From: Vreelandella sulfidaeris
GTDB taxonomy: Bacteria; Pseudomonadota; Gammaproteobacteria; Pseudomonadales; Halomonadaceae
Reading direction: 5' to 3'
Length of the DNA stretch: 64,000 nt
Assembly: GCA_007182875.1 (NCBI GenBank)
Contig: AP019514.1
Span: 1,488,001 to 1,552,000, forward strand
In this document: one piece after another, positions 41,350-52,474 of the stretch
Position numbering within the stretch: position 1 is the first letter of the stretch
Layout: each line of letters begins with the position of its first letter
The notes under the pieces: model-generated
Databases searched by the model: none
What the model saw: the letters and a program-made list of their open reading frames with translations, nothing else
What the model was told of the DNA's origin: nothing
Made by a program: the position numbers and the translations under genes

Positions 41350-44300
41350 ATGCAGACTCGTTCGCTGGTGCGTTGGAGTTTATTGATTGCAGCCTGGCTA
41401 CTGGGCAGCACCGCTGTGCTGCTGCTTCTACCCGCTTGGCCATTAGTCAATCCGACGCGCTAACCCCGCGCATTGAAGCGCTGCTTGAAGCACGTATTGG
41501 CGTGCCGGTGACTATTGAGCATTTATCGCTCTCGCTCGCCCGTAATGATCTGTTATTACGGCTCGATGGCCTGCATGCAGAAACGCCCGATGGCCAAGCG
41601 CTGTTTTCTTTGCAGCATGCGGGGCTGCGTTTGGATACCTGGGCGTCGCTTGCCAATTGGGCCCCCATTTTCAGCGATGCCCGGATAAGCGGTACCGAAT
41701 TCCACCTTTATCAAGGTGAGGGTGCCGCTTGGCAGTGGCCTAAGCCTGCCGAGTTGCCACTATTGATGGAGGCTGAGCCGGATGTCGATCTGGCTACTAT
41801 CGATGACTGGGCAGGTCTCGTTCTGCGTCAACGTCTATGGGTGGATGATACACGCGTGGTTCTGCATGGCCGACACGACACAGTGATGCTGCATGCGCAA
41901 ACCCTGCTCTTGACTGGCGATGAGCGACGCACCCGGCTGGAAGGCGCCATCAATATTGCTGAATCTCTCCAGCAAGCCCGCAAGGTGGCCCTTCCCGCCG
42001 CTGAAATGAAGGTTGAAATGCAGCCTGGCCAACGGGGCTTTAGCGATTTTTCGGCAGCGTTTCAATTGGATATTCAGCTTGATCAGCTAGTCGTCTTGGG
42101 GGATATGTTTCGGCCCGATCATGCAGCCTATTTAGAACAGGCCGGGGGCAGTGCGCGGCTGTGGGGTCGTTGGCGTGCCGGGCGGCTTGAAGAGGCCCGC
42201 GTCGCCGTCGACGTACCACAGTTAACGCTTCGCCATAATGTACAGTACGCAGTATTAAGAGACATTGAAGCCAATGGCCTGTGGCAACGCGACGGTGAAG
42301 GAGGTGAGGCATGGCTAAGCGGCGATGCGGAAAGCGTCGAGTGGGCCCAGCCCCCGGCGGCAGCGTGGGACCGGCCCTACCACGCCACTGGCACGCCACG
42401 CATCAGCCTGGGGAGTGGGAAGTACGTACCAGTGCCTTTGAGCTCGCCTCACTGACCGCTTGGCGTGACTATGTATTGCTCCCCGAGTCCGTCACGCGAG
42501 TATTGCAAACCCTCGCTCCTCGGGGGGCAAGTCGAGGGGTTGCATGTGGGGCAGCAGGAGGGTCGCTGGGGTGTGGACGCGGCGCTAACGAATGTAGAAG
42601 TCTCGCCGTGGCAGCATGCACCGGGTGGTGGCCCATTGGACGCCTGGGTGCAAGCGCGTGACTTTCGCGGCCGTGTACTGTTTAGCAGTCACGGCGACAG
42701 TACGCTCTACTTCCCCGAATTTTTTGCTGACCCTATGCAACTCCGACGTGCCGAAGGGGAAGTGGAGTGGGTGTATGACGGGCCCAACACGATGGTAAGC
42801 GGTAAGCGGCTCAGCGTTGACTGGGATGGTGCCCAGGTGGTGGGAGGCTTCGGTTTAATAACAGGCAATCAGCGCGGCCATTTTGGTTTAGACCTGGATT
42901 TTAGTGAAGTGGATGCGTTAGAGCGCCCGCTGGCCCAGTGGTTGCCGCTTAGCGTAATGGATGATGACCTTCGGGACTGGTTGCTCGATGATATTGGTGG
43001 CTACGTCACCGAGGGATCGCTGCAGTTAAGCCAGCCGCTAGGAAATGATGTCACCACTGAAGATTTTACCGCCACACTTGAGTTGGCGATTACTCAAGGG
43101 CATTTACCGATTGCACCTGGCTGGCCGAGCCTTGATGATGTTAAAGGCCGCCTCATATGGCAAGACAGAGTATTAGAAGCTGAAATAGAGCATGCCCAGA
43201 GCCATGGCGTCACTGCTTCAGAGGGTGAGTTGGTGATGGAAAATGACACGCTTAATCTTTCAGGCCAATTACAAGCTGATGGGACAGCATTAACGGCATT
43301 TCTGCAGACGATGCCTGATATAGACCTTTCTCAATTAAGCGATTTGAGCGTGACCGGTGACGTTAACGGCGATATTGCGCTGTCGCTACCATTGGACATC
43401 CCCGAAGCACTGCAATTGGAAATTAATGCGCTTCCAAGATTTTCCGAAGTCGTTTACCAACCGTTGGATTTACCCCTTCAAGCGGTTGAGGGAGATCTTG
43501 CATGGCTCCAGAACGGCGAGAGCCGCGGGCTCGTCGGCGAAGCCAGTGGCCAATTGCTAGGTGGGGAAATAGCGGCAGATTTCAATACCCAGCGCGACGC
43601 AATAGCGTTGCAGGGTAATCTTGCTACCTCCGAGCTTTTTGAACTGGCGGGAGTGAGTGGCCGCCAGGGGCGGCTACCGCTTGAAGGGCAGCTGCAGTGG
43701 CAGGGCAACATCAGCCTATTGCCGACGCCCACCCTGCGAATGGATAGTCGCCTAATGGGCATCACCAGTCGCTTGCCTGACCCTTTACCAAGACTGCCCA
43801 GCAGCCATGGCCTTTGACCGTTACTGCTGATATTGATAGTGGACGCATCGAAAGTCGTTTGGCAGATATTGCTTCTGCACGCATTCAGCAGCGCAATGGC
43901 TCAATGGCCGGGTCGCTATACTTAGGCAGTAAAGCAGAGAGCGCACATGCCTGGCCTAATCAGCCTGGAATTACCATCAATGCCAATATACCGCAGCTTG
44001 ACCCGCTAGCGTGGCAGCAGGCGATCACACCGTTAATGGTAGACGAGGCGCCTACATCATCTAGCGAGGGTACTCAAACGCCGTTAACGTTTTCATTAAC
44101 AACACCATGCGTGGTTTACCAGGAGGAGTGTTTAGGGAGTTTTAGCGCGAATGGTGGCGTTAACGGTGGCTTTGTTGATATGGGGTTGAGCGGTAATCTT
44201 GTCACTGGGCGTTTACAGTATAATGCACAATCACCGCAGCCCTTAGACATGGCCATTGAAGCATTGTCACTTGATCGCTTATTGGCGTTAGCGAACGTAC

Positions 44301-45202
44301 AACATGCTAGTGATGCACCTACCCCAGACTCCCTGGCTAAAAGCGGTTGAAACCCAGCGCGAGGCGCCTGCCGCAATTCCAGATTGGCTGGCTGATGTGC
44401 CCAATGGGCGCTTGCGGTTAGCCGAAATTGCTATGGGGCCACGTCGCTTTGGCCCTTTAACGGCCTACTGGAAAACTGATGATGAGCGGTTTTCGCTCAC
44501 GCCCGTTGGCTTAACTCTGGGTCAGCTTTCCGCTCGCGGCGAGCTACACTGGGAGGGAGATGCTGCCTCCAGCCATACCTGGGCGGACATTTCTATCCAA
44601 GGCGGTGATATAGGGACAGCCCTTGAGCGCCTTGATCAGCCTGTGGCCATGCGCAGCCGCAGCACTGATGTGGTTGCCTCTCTGGATTGGCCGGGGCACC
44701 CTGGCAACTGGCGCTAAGACATGCCGATGGCTATATCAGTACGGATATCCGCGACGGCAGCTTTGTTACACTGGAGTCCGCACCGGCGCGTCTCATCGGC
44801 TTACTCAATTTTGATAATATTTTGCGCCGTTTGCGCTTGGATTTTTCTGACGTTACCGGCCGAGGTACAGCGTTTGATCGTGTCAAAGGTACGGCTGATG
44901 TCACCGGTGGGCTGCTCACGCTACGTGGCCCATTGCAAATTGATGCCCCGGCCACCACTCTAACGCTTACTGGCAATGCCAATCTGGCGACACGTGAACT
45001 TGACCAGCGACTTGGCGTCACACTGCCAGTGACGCAAAGTTTACCGATCGCGGCCATTGCCGTTGGTGCGCCCATCGTGGGCGGCGCGCTGTTCCTCGCT
45101 GATCAGTTGTTTGGCGACGCCTTAGATCGCGCCACGACACTCCATTATCGCGTGCGAGGTCCTTGGACTTCGCCGCAGGTTACTTTAGAAGGCCCCCAAT
45201 GA
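41350..45202 (+). CDS. yhdP: YhdP family AsmA-like envelope protein (at least six frameshifts)
   Basis: Large inner-membrane-anchored periplasmic protein with DUF3971 and AsmA-like C-terminal regions. In E. coli YhdP, with TamB and YdbH, moves phospholipids to the outer membrane. MQTRSLVRWSLLIAAWLLGS is the N-terminal anchor. Long repetitive beta segments follow (SLARNDLLLRLDGLHAETPD, ISGTEFHLYQGEGAAWQWPK, GHFGLDLDFSEVDALERPLA, LRMDSRLMGITSRLPDPLP), and the end is the AsmA-like IVGGALFLADQLFGDALDRA then TLHYRVRGPWTSPQVTLEG. Breaks near 41430, 42414, 42520, 43812, 44325 and 44705. About 1285 residues when corrected. Between rng and tldD, its usual place. Confidence 0.9.
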
Positions 45203-46648
45203 CCGCATATAAAAGTGATGTAGATACGGCTGCAGCCATCCTCTTGACGCCTGGAGGGCTGGATTTGGATGCCCTGGAAACAGGGTTGGACTACGCCATG
45301 GGCGCGGGCATTGACTACGCCGATCTCTATTTTCAGCGCACCTGGCAAGAGGGGTGGGTACTGGAAGATAGCGAGGTGAAAGAAGCGAGTTACAATATTG
45401 ATGGTGGTGTCGGCGTGCGCTCATTGGCGGGCGAAAAAACCGGCTTTGCCTACTCAAACCAAATTACCGCCGATGCATTAATGGATACCGGTCGTACGGC
45501 GGCGGGCATCGTGCGCAGTGGCAAACGTCTGCCTGGGCAGTTGGTTCAGCCTGTGACAGCCATGTCGCGCTATGCCGGTATAGATCCGTTAGCGGGGCTA
45601 AGTGCTGAAGATAAAGTTGCCATGTTGAAACAGGCTGATCGAGTGGCGCGTGCCGCTGATCCGAGTATCAGCCAGGTGAGCGCCTCGCTCTCGGGTACCT
45701 ATGAGGTGGTATTGGTCCGGGCCAGTGATGGCACGTTGGCTGCCGATATTCGCCCACTGGTGCGCTTCAATGTCAGTGTCATTGCGGTTAAAAACGGTCG
45801 CCGTGAGCGCGGCAGTGCGGGAGGCGGCGGTCGATACTCCATGGCGAAGCTGCGCGATGACCAAGTGGCGGAACTGTACGCTAAAGAGGCGGTTCGTCAG
45901 GCGCTGGTCAATCTTGAAGCCATTGATGCCCCCGCTGGGCAAATGCCTGTGGTACTGGCATCAGGTTGGCCGGGAATTTTACTCCATGAAGCGGTGGGGC
46001 ACGGCCTTGAGGGTGATTTCAATCGCAAGGGTAGTTCCGCTTTGCCGGGAAGATGGGTAAACGCGTCGCGGCCAAGGGTGTCACGATTGTGGACGATGCC
46101 ACCATAGCGGATAGTCGTGGAGCAATGAGCGTGGATGACGAGGGTACACCGGGTCAATACACACCGCTCATTGAAGACGGTATTTTAACCGGGTATATGC
46201 AGGACAAGCTCAACGCGCGGCTAATGGGGATGGCACCCACTGGGAATGCGAGACGTGAGTCCTTTGCCCATCTACCGATGCCGCGTATGACCAATACCGT
46301 GATGCTCGCCGGCCAAGATGAGCCCAGTGATATTATCAAAAGCGTTAAACGAGGCATCTATGCGGTGAGTTTCGGTGGCGGTCAGGTGGATATCACCTCA
46401 GGTAAATTCGTGTTCTCCGCCAGTGAAGCCTACCTGATTGAAGACGGCAAAGTGACAGCGCCGGTAAAAGGGGCAACGTTAATTGGTAATGGCCCGGAAG
46501 CGATGCAGCGGGTCTCTATGATTGGTCATGATATGGCGTTGGATACCGGTATCGGCGTATGTGGCAAAGAGGGGCAGGGGTACCAGTAGGTGTCGGCCAG
46601 CCCACGTTGAAATTGGATGAGCTGACCGTCGGTGGAACCCAGTCTTAA
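45199..46648 (+). CDS. tldD: Metalloprotease TldD (two frameshifts)
   Basis: Forms a heterodimer with TldE/PmbA that degrades unfolded peptides and matures microcin B17 and CcdA in E. coli. The zinc motif is [20 protein letters not shown] (HExxxH). Other segments: [20 protein letters not shown] and [20 protein letters not shown]. Breaks: T lost near 46047 (restores [20 protein letters not shown]) and G lost near 46576 (restores [20 protein letters not shown] and the tail GGTQS). The corrected end is TAA 46646-46648. The ATG overlaps the yhdP stop (ATGA). The partner pmbA is 0.7 kb downstream. Confidence 0.95.
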
Positions 46649-46676
46649 GTTCGTTCTTAAGGAGGCTGTTTTTAAC

Positions 46677-46704
46677 GAGCCGCCTTTAAAGAGCTGCCTT
46701 TAAA
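46677..46704. repeat. 14-bp tandem duplication over the yjgA stop
   Basis: GAGCCGCCTTTAAA (46677-46690) is followed directly by GAGCTGCCTTTAAA (46691-46704), 13 of 14 identical, then a partial third copy GAGCTAAGG. On the minus strand the yjgA TAA (46702-46700) is in the right-hand copy, and the left-hand copy carries another TAA 14 nt further on, in a different frame. Confidence 0.85.
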
Positions 46705-47246
46705 GAGCTAAGGTTTCTCGCAGGTGTTTGAAGAGCTTGCGCGAGCTTGTGGGTGGTTTGCCCTGCTCGCGCTCACGCTGTGCATTGCGAATCAATTGAC
46801 GCAGCGTCTGGCGGTCCGCATTCGGGTACTCGGCCATAAACTGGTCGACCGCCGCATCGCCTTCGTCAATTAAGCGATCACGCCATTTTTCGAGGCGGTG
46901 AAACGCGTGGTCGCGCTGCTCCTGCTCTTGGTCAATTGCGTCGAACACGCCTTGAATAGCGGTGAGATCCTCTTTACGGATTAATTTGCCGACGTACTGC
47001 ATATGCCGACGGCGGCCTTCGTGAGAGCGAATACGAGAGGTTTCTTCGATAGCACGCAGCATATCATCAGAAAGGGGGGAAACGGGCGCGCTCTGCCGGT
47101 CGCATGGCGATTAAGGTTTCCCCAAGTGCCTGTAAGGCATGCATTTCGCGTTTGAGTTGCGACTTGCTTGGGCGTTCTTCCTGCTCTTCTGGTTCATTAG
47201 TACTTGGGACGGTATCGGGACGTTGCTTACGCATAGTGTGACTCAT
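46700..47246 (-). CDS. yjgA: Ribosome-associated protein YjgA/DarP (DUF615; one frameshift)
   Basis: DUF615 protein (DarP) that associates with late 50S assembly intermediates in E. coli. ATG 47246 gives MSHTMRKQRPDTVPSTNEPE, an acidic start, then RPSKSQLKREMHALQALGET and IAMRPAERARF. A surplus C near 47075 (C6 for C5) breaks the frame; corrected it reads FPLSDDMLRAIEETSRIRSH, EGRRRHMQYVGKLIRKEDL and ends KHLRETLAL. About 181 residues. ATG 47234 is an alternative. Divergent from pmbA, exactly as in E. coli. Confidence 0.94.
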
Positions 47247-47342
47247 AGACAAGATTCGTTGCGGCATTATACCAGCTGCGAGAACAACATTGATTCGCCG
47301 AAGACATTCTGTTGAAAGACAGTCGGTGGAAAAGGAGGTTAT

Positions 47343-48682
47343 ATGGCACAGGCATTTGATGCATCCGCGCAGCAGGCGTTATTGACCGCGCGGGCCGAAG
47401 AGGCGCTAGCGCTGGCAAAGCGCATGGGCGCAGATGCTGCTGAAGTAGGCGCAAGCGTTGACCAGGGTATAGGTGTCAGTGTGCGCCTGGGTGAAGTTGA
47501 AACGGTAGAGTTATCGCGCGACCAGGGTATTGCCGTTACGCTTTACGTTGGTCAGCGTAAAGGCAGCGCTTCATCGACTGATGCCAGCAGTGCCTCGATT
47601 CAGGCAGCGGTAGAGAAAGCGTTGGCGATCGCCCGCTATACCGGTGAAGACCCGGCCGCTGGGCTGGCCGATGCATCGCTCATGGCGTCTGAGCTGCCCG
47701 ATCTAAAAGTGCACTACCCATGGTCACTCACAACGGATGAGGCAATCGAGCTGGCACTTTCCTGCGAGCAGGCGGGGCGCGATGTAGAAGGCATCTCTCA
47801 GTCGGATGGTGCGTCACTCTCCAGCGGCGAAGGGGTACGCGTTTACGCCAATAGTCACGGTTTTTTAGGCACCCAAAAGGCAGCAGTCATTCACTTTCAT
47901 GTATGCTGATTGCCCAGGATGCGAGCGGTATGCAGCGCGACTACGATTATACGTCTGCGCGCGATCCGAAGGCGCTACGTGACCCGGCCGAGGTCGGTCG
48001 CGAAGCTGCGGTGCGTACGCTGCGAAGACTCGGCGCTAAACGCCCACCAACAGGCACCTTTCCAGTGCTGTTTGACCCGTCGTTGGCCAGCGGTCTGATT
48101 GGCCATCTGCTCGGTGGGTTAGCCGGTGGCGCGCTTTACCGTCAGGCCTCGTTTTTGTGCGACCGGCTCGGCACGCCGCTGTTTCCCGATTGGTTTAGCC
48201 TTGAAGAAAGACCAATGGAAGTAGGCGCTACAGCGAGTTCGCCGTTTGATGGTGAGGGCGTGCAAACTCGAAATAATCGCTTTATCGATCAGGGCCGCAT
48301 AGCCAGTTATATGCTCTCTTCGTACAGCGCTCGAAGGTTAGGTATGCAAACCACGGGCAATGCTGGTGGGGCGCGTAACGTGCGTTTAGCGACACCGCTG
48401 CAATCCCGTGAAAGTCTATTGCAAGAAATGGGGCGGGGTATTTGGGTAACCGAGTTGATGGGGCAGGGCGTTAACGGTGTTACCGGTGATTATTCCCGTG
48501 GGGCAGCAGGTTTTTGGGTCGAAAACGGCAAAGTACAGTACCCGGTCGAAGAGTTTACGATTGCCGGAAAACTGGAGCGGATGTTTGCTGGGTTAGTGGG
48601 TATTGGTGATGATACCGATACCCGTGGCAGCGTACACACGGGAAGCTGGTTAATAGATGCAATGACGGTGGCTGGTGACTAA
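47343..48682 (+). CDS. pmbA: Metalloprotease PmbA/TldE (one frameshift)
   Basis: Non-metal-binding partner of TldD in the TldDE protease. MAQAFDASAQQALLTARAEE, then RMGADAAEVGASVDQGIGVS, VTLYVGQRKGSASSTDASSA and SSGEGVRVYANSHGFLGTQK. A one-base error near 47887 breaks the frame; the downstream part reads SLSCMLIAQDASGMQRDYDY, GLIGHLLGGLAGGALYRQAS, TRNNRFIDQGRIASYMLSSY and the C-terminal RGSVHTGSWLIDAMTVAG. Corrected length is about 447 residues. ATG 47343 has a strong AAGGAGG (47332-47338). Divergent from yjgA. Confidence 0.96.
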
Positions 48683-48699
48683 CAAGTAAAAGCGGGCGG

Positions 48700-48969
48700 T
48701 TACTGATCTTCTTCAAAACGGGCTTCGAACAGCGCTTGAATAGCATCAAGCGCCTGTTCGGCGTCGTCCCCTTCTGCATTGACCTTTAGCTCAGTTCCGC
48801 AAGGGGCAGCTAGCATTAGCAATGACATAATATTAGCGGCGTCGGCCACCTGATGTTGCTTGTAGACCCGTATTTTTGCCGTGAAATGTTGGCCGCATTT
48901 AACCAGTTTAGTGGCTGCGCGTGCATGTAAACCGCGTTGGTTTGTGAGTGTGAGTATTCTTTCTGGCAC
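48700..48969 (-). CDS. npr: Phosphocarrier protein NPr (HPr family)
   Basis: Intact, 89 residues. HPr-family carrier of the nitrogen phosphotransferase chain PtsP to NPr to PtsN. The phosphorylated His is in RGLHARAATKLVKCG. In place of the HPr Ser46 region it has VADAANIMSLLMLAAPCGTE, as in NPr/PtsO proteins rather than sugar-PTS HPr. The start is GTG 48969 with AGGAACCAGG directly upstream. Last gene of the rpoN-hpf-ptsN-rapZ-npr operon and only 17 nt from the convergent pmbA stop. Confidence 0.94.
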   Translation of the reverse strand: MPERILTLTNQRGLHARAATKLVKCGQHFTAKIRVYKQHQVADAANIMSLLMLAAPCGTELKVNAEGDDAEQALDAIQALFEARFEEDQ

Positions 48970-49013
48970 CCTGGTTCCTTTTCGCCGAGTGGTGTCATTA
49001 TGGGTAGAGGCAC

Positions 49014-49946
49014 TTAAGAGGTTTCTTGTCGCTCGTCGCTGTAATCATTGCTGGCTAAAGGTACGGTTGGCTGACCTCCCAACGTATATTGCAGCCCTAG
49101 TTCGCGATGACGTAATTGAATCTCGCCTATGCTGTGTGCCAGTCTCTCAGCTAATTGTTCGACCATATAGACCGAACGGTGTTGGCCACCCGTGCAGCCA
49201 ATAGCGATAGTCATGTAGCTGCGTTGGCTATTCTTATAAGCAGGTAGCCAACGTTCAAGCCATGCCTGAATATCGTCTCTCATGGCATCAACAATCGGGT
49301 AGCTGCTTAAAAAAGCCGCAATATTAGCGTCGCGTCCAGTGAATTGACGTAGCGTGGGATCCCAGTAAGGATTAGGCAAACAGCGCACGTCGAATACCAG
49401 ATCGGCGTCTAACGGTACACCCCGTTTGTAACCGAAAGATTCAAGTGTCAGTGTCAACTTATCGCGCCGTTGGTGCGCTACTTGGTCGGTAATGCGTCGA
49501 CGTAAATCGTGTACCGATAAGCGTGATGTATCGATGAGTAAGTCGGCTAGATCACGAATATCGTGCAGTGTTTCTTCTTCTTTATTAATCGCCTCTTCCA
49601 ACGTCATTTCACTATCGCGCGTCAGCGGATGGCGCCGTCGCGTAGCGGAGTAACGTTCAAGCAGTATACGCGCATCGGTCGTCAGGTAGATGACTTGAAA
49701 ATCAATCTTACGCTGGCATAGCTCCTCTAACAGCGAGGGCAGACGCTCCAGTGCACCGGGTAGGTTGCGAGCATCGATGCTGACCGCCAAGTGGGTGCGG
49801 CCTCCCTGGTGGCGTAGTTCGTCAACCAACGACCCCAGCAGCATGGCGGGAAGATTATCAATGGCGTAATAGCCAAGATCCTCGAGCGCTTGTAAGGCAA
49901 TAGATTTACCTGACCCTGAGCGGCCGCTAATAATCACCAGTTGCAT
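49014..49946 (-). CDS. rapZ: RNase adapter protein RapZ
   Basis: P-loop protein; in Enterobacteria it binds GlmZ sRNA and presents it to RNase E, so controlling glucosamine-6-phosphate synthase. Intact, 310 residues from ATG 49946. Walker A is VIISGRSGSGKSIALQALED; DNLPAMLLGSLVDEL follows. The C-terminal domain has VFDVRCLPNPYWDPTLRQFT and IAIGCTGGQHRSVYMVEQLA. The track frame extends nine codons further but MQLVIISGRSG is the conserved start, with a GAGAGA stretch before it. GlmZ/GlmY themselves are not seen in the window, so the regulated RNA here is unknown. Confidence 0.96.
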   Translation of the reverse strand: MQLVIISGRSGSGKSIALQALEDLGYYAIDNLPAMLLGSLVDELRHQGGRTHLAVSIDARNLPGALERLPSLLEELCQRKIDFQVIYLTTDARILLERYSATRRRHPLTRDSEMTLEEAINKEEETLHDIRDLADLLIDTSRLSVHDLRRRITDQVAHQRRDKLTLTLESFGYKRGVPLDADLVFDVRCLPNPYWDPTLRQFTGRDANIAAFLSSYPIVDAMRDDIQAWLERWLPAYKNSQRSYMTIAIGCTGGQHRSVYMVEQLAERLAHSIGEIQLRHRELGLQYTLGGQPTVPLASNDYSDERQETS

Positions 49947-50035
49947 AGAGTCTCTCTTTGCTTTGATCAAGCTGCGTTGAGGGTGGTAAGCGGAAACAGT
50001 TGTTTGAACTGCTCAAAAACAGGTTTGTACGGCCC

Positions 50036-50506
50036 TCAGGTTGCTGATTGCTCACGAATCTTGCCAGTAATCAGCTCAAGTAGCTCACGCTGGCTGCCTG
50101 CTTTACGCAACTGCTGACGTGTGTCCGCATCATTCATAATGGTCGCCACCTGGCCTAGCAGAGAAAGGTGCGTATCATCGGCTTCTTCCGGCACTAGCAG
50201 TACAAACACCAGATCTACCGGGTCGCCGTCGATAGCATCAAAATCAATCGCTTCTGCCAGTTTTAAAAACCCTGCGATAGGGGCAGAGCAGTGTGGGCTG
50301 CGCGCGTGGGGAATAGCCACACCGTTACCAATACCTGTACTGCCTAAGCGCTCTCGACCGATTAAACGGCTAAACACTTCTTGACTGTCCAGGCTGGGAA
50401 TATTTTGGGCAATAAAGGTGCTGAAAAACTCCAGCACCCTTTTTTGCTGCCCCCGGGTACGTCGAAGAGGACACGTTCCGGGGGGAGTATGGTTTCCAAC
50501 GTCATT
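50036..50506 (-). CDS. ptsN: Nitrogen PTS EIIA component PtsN (one frameshift)
   Basis: Regulatory phosphoprotein EIIA-Ntr, last acceptor in the nitrogen PTS; in E. coli it controls K+ transport and sigma-factor balance. ATG 50506 gives MTLETILPPERVLFDVPGGS, then the frame breaks at the A6/G3 run near 50443-50449; downstream it reads VLEFFSTFIAQNIPSLDSQE. The phosphorylated His is in GNGVAIPHARSP. C-terminus: MNDADTRQQLRKAGSQRELL. About 156 residues. Three nt after the hpf stop. Confidence 0.95.
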   Translation of the reverse strand, partial: NDVGNHTPPGTCPLRRTRGQQKRVLEFFSTFIAQNIPSLDSQEVFSRLIGRERLGSTGIGNGVAIPHARSPHCSAPIAGFLKLAEAIDFDAIDGDPVDLVFVLLVPEEADDTHLSLLGQVATIMNDADTRQQLRKAGSQRELLELITGKIREQSAT

Positions 50507-50509
50507 GAA

Positions 50510-50818
50510 TTAACGCACACCTGCGCCTTGGGCGCGGGCTTGTGCTTTTCCCTTATGTTTAACGAGTTGACGGTCAATTTTGTCCGCTAGTGCGTCAATA
50601 GCGGCGTACATATCACTGTCTATGGCTTCGGCATGTAAGTCAGCGCCTGCAGCATGCAGTGTACAGGCGGCATGCTGGCGCTCCTTCTCTACCGATAGGG
50701 TGACTTGCACCGTGGTTATATTGTCGTAATGGCGCTCTACACGTTCAAGCTTTTCGTTGACATAGTCACGCAAGGCGTCGGTCAGTTCTACGTGATGACC
50801 AGTGATATTAACTTGCAT
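50510..50818 (-). CDS. hpf: Ribosome hibernation promoting factor, short form
   Basis: Intact, 102 residues. S30AE-domain protein that helps form inactive 100S ribosome dimers in stationary phase. MQVNITGHHVELTDALRDYV is the family start, then NEKLERVERHYDNITTVQVT and the charged C-terminal helix ADKIDRQLVKHKGKAQARAQ. It lacks the C-terminal dimerisation domain of long HPF. ATG 50818 has AAGGAGT. The open frame extends further upstream, but that extension is not HPF-like. Between rpoN and ptsN, as in E. coli. Confidence 0.96.
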   Translation of the reverse strand: MQVNITGHHVELTDALRDYVNEKLERVERHYDNITTVQVTLSVEKERQHAACTLHAAGADLHAEAIDSDMYAAIDALADKIDRQLVKHKGKAQARAQGAGVR

Positions 50819-50915
50819 TGACGTACTCCTTATCCATCGGACTGTACTTCGATTGTAACCCTTTTGCCGCGTTGCAAAGCCCTTGTCGAGAGTTTCCCTG
50901 AGAGGGTGACGAGTG

Positions 50916-52325
50916 CTAGCGCAAACGGCGCCGTTCACTGGAGGAGGGAATGCCCATCGCTTCGCGGTATTTGGCCACCGTGCGACGTGCCACCTGGATG
51001 CCCCCCTCATCTAAGAGCGTGACTAAGCGGCTATCCGAAAGCGGCTTGCCAGGCGGCTCTTCTTGGATCAGTTTCTTGAGCCGTGCGCGGATAGCCGTAC
51101 TGGAGTGGCTATCGCCATCCTGCCCACTTACCTGGCTCGAGAAAAATATTTGAGCTCAAAAACGCCCCGCGGTGTATGGATATATTTCTGAGTAGTTACC
51201 CGTGAAATAGTCGACTCGTGCATTTCCACGGCTTCGGCGATATCGGCGAGTATTAAAGGTTTCATCGCTTCTTCGCCATGCTCTAAAAAAGCCAATTTGT
51301 CGGGTGATAATTTCACGGCCAACACGTAGCAGCGTATCGTTGCGGCTTGAAAGACTCTTAATCAGCCAGCGAGCTTCCTGAAGATGCTCTTTAAGAAACT
51401 GGTTGTCCTGACTTTTGTCTGCACGCTTTATCAAGCTGGCATAGTCAGGTTGTATCCGCAGCCGTGGCAGCGCCTCGGGGTTGAGTTCTAAATGCCAGCC
51501 TTCATGGTCATGGCGTACGACGAGATCCGGCGTTACGTAGCTGTCGTCGGTATCGCCATAGGCGCTGCCTGGGCGTGGATCAAGACTGCGTATTAGCAAA
51601 ATGACATCCGCCAACTGATCATCATCAAGCCCCAGTCGGCGTTTTAGCAAGCGCATGTCATCTTTGCCCAACGCTTCAAGAAACTGTCGCACTAAGCGGC
51701 GGGCGGGGACCAGTAGCGGGGTATCATCAGGAAGGGCCGCTAGCTGCAGCATTAGGCATTCACGCAGGTCGCGGGCAAAGATACCCGTTGGCTCAAACTG
51801 CTGGAGCTTGAGCAAGATGGTTTCTACCTCGCGCTGGCTAAGTCCGTCAATGCCTTGAGCGCGAAGCCCTTCACGGATGTCATTGAGCGGTTGGGTTAAA
51901 TAGCCGTTAGCGTCTAGCGCATCGATTAAGCTCTCCGCAACCTGCTGTTCACGCTCGCCAAAATCGGTCATCGCCAGTTGCCATAGCAAGTGCCCATGAA
52001 GGCTCTGGCCGGCAGCCTGACGCTCAAAGTCGGGCCCTTCACTACTGCTGGCGCCGTGACTTCCGATATCCTGGTAGGTATCTGACCAATCGCTATCTAC
52101 TGATAATTCGGTGGGAATACTCTCGGACCACTCTTCTTCTTTAGGCTCGCTGACGGCCTGTTCGCTAAATTCATCTTCCTGTTCCAACAGGGGGTTGGCG
52201 TCTAAGGCCTGCTGAATTTCTTGACGAAGGTCCAGCGTTGATAGCTGTAACAGGGCGATGGCCTGCTGCAGCTGAGGTGTCATGGTCAGCTGTGTGCCGA
52301 TACGCAGTTGTAGAGAAGCTTTCAT
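50916..52325 (-). CDS. rpoN: RNA polymerase sigma-54 factor RpoN (two frameshifts)
   Basis: Alternative sigma factor for -24/-12 promoters, used with enhancer-binding proteins. [20 protein letters not shown] is the activator-interaction region I, followed by an acidic region II ([20 protein letters not shown]), the core-binding domain, the HTH segment ([20 protein letters not shown]) and the RpoN box [15 protein letters not shown]. Breaks: T gained near 51287-51292 (restores [20 protein letters not shown]) and T lost near 51148-51152 (restores [17 protein letters not shown]). Ends at TAG 50916-50918. An in-frame ATG two codons upstream (52331) is an alternative start. Confidence 0.97.
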
Positions 52326-52474
52326 GACCATCTGAGAACCACTCGTTATTCAGAATCCTCCACCCTAGTGCGAGTGAGGACCAGGTGCAAGTGCAATAAG
52401 CATGCCATTGGTGGTAAAGTCATTGTAGAGCACTATTTATAGGCCAAAAATAAGCGTCAGAATTAAGAAAAGCC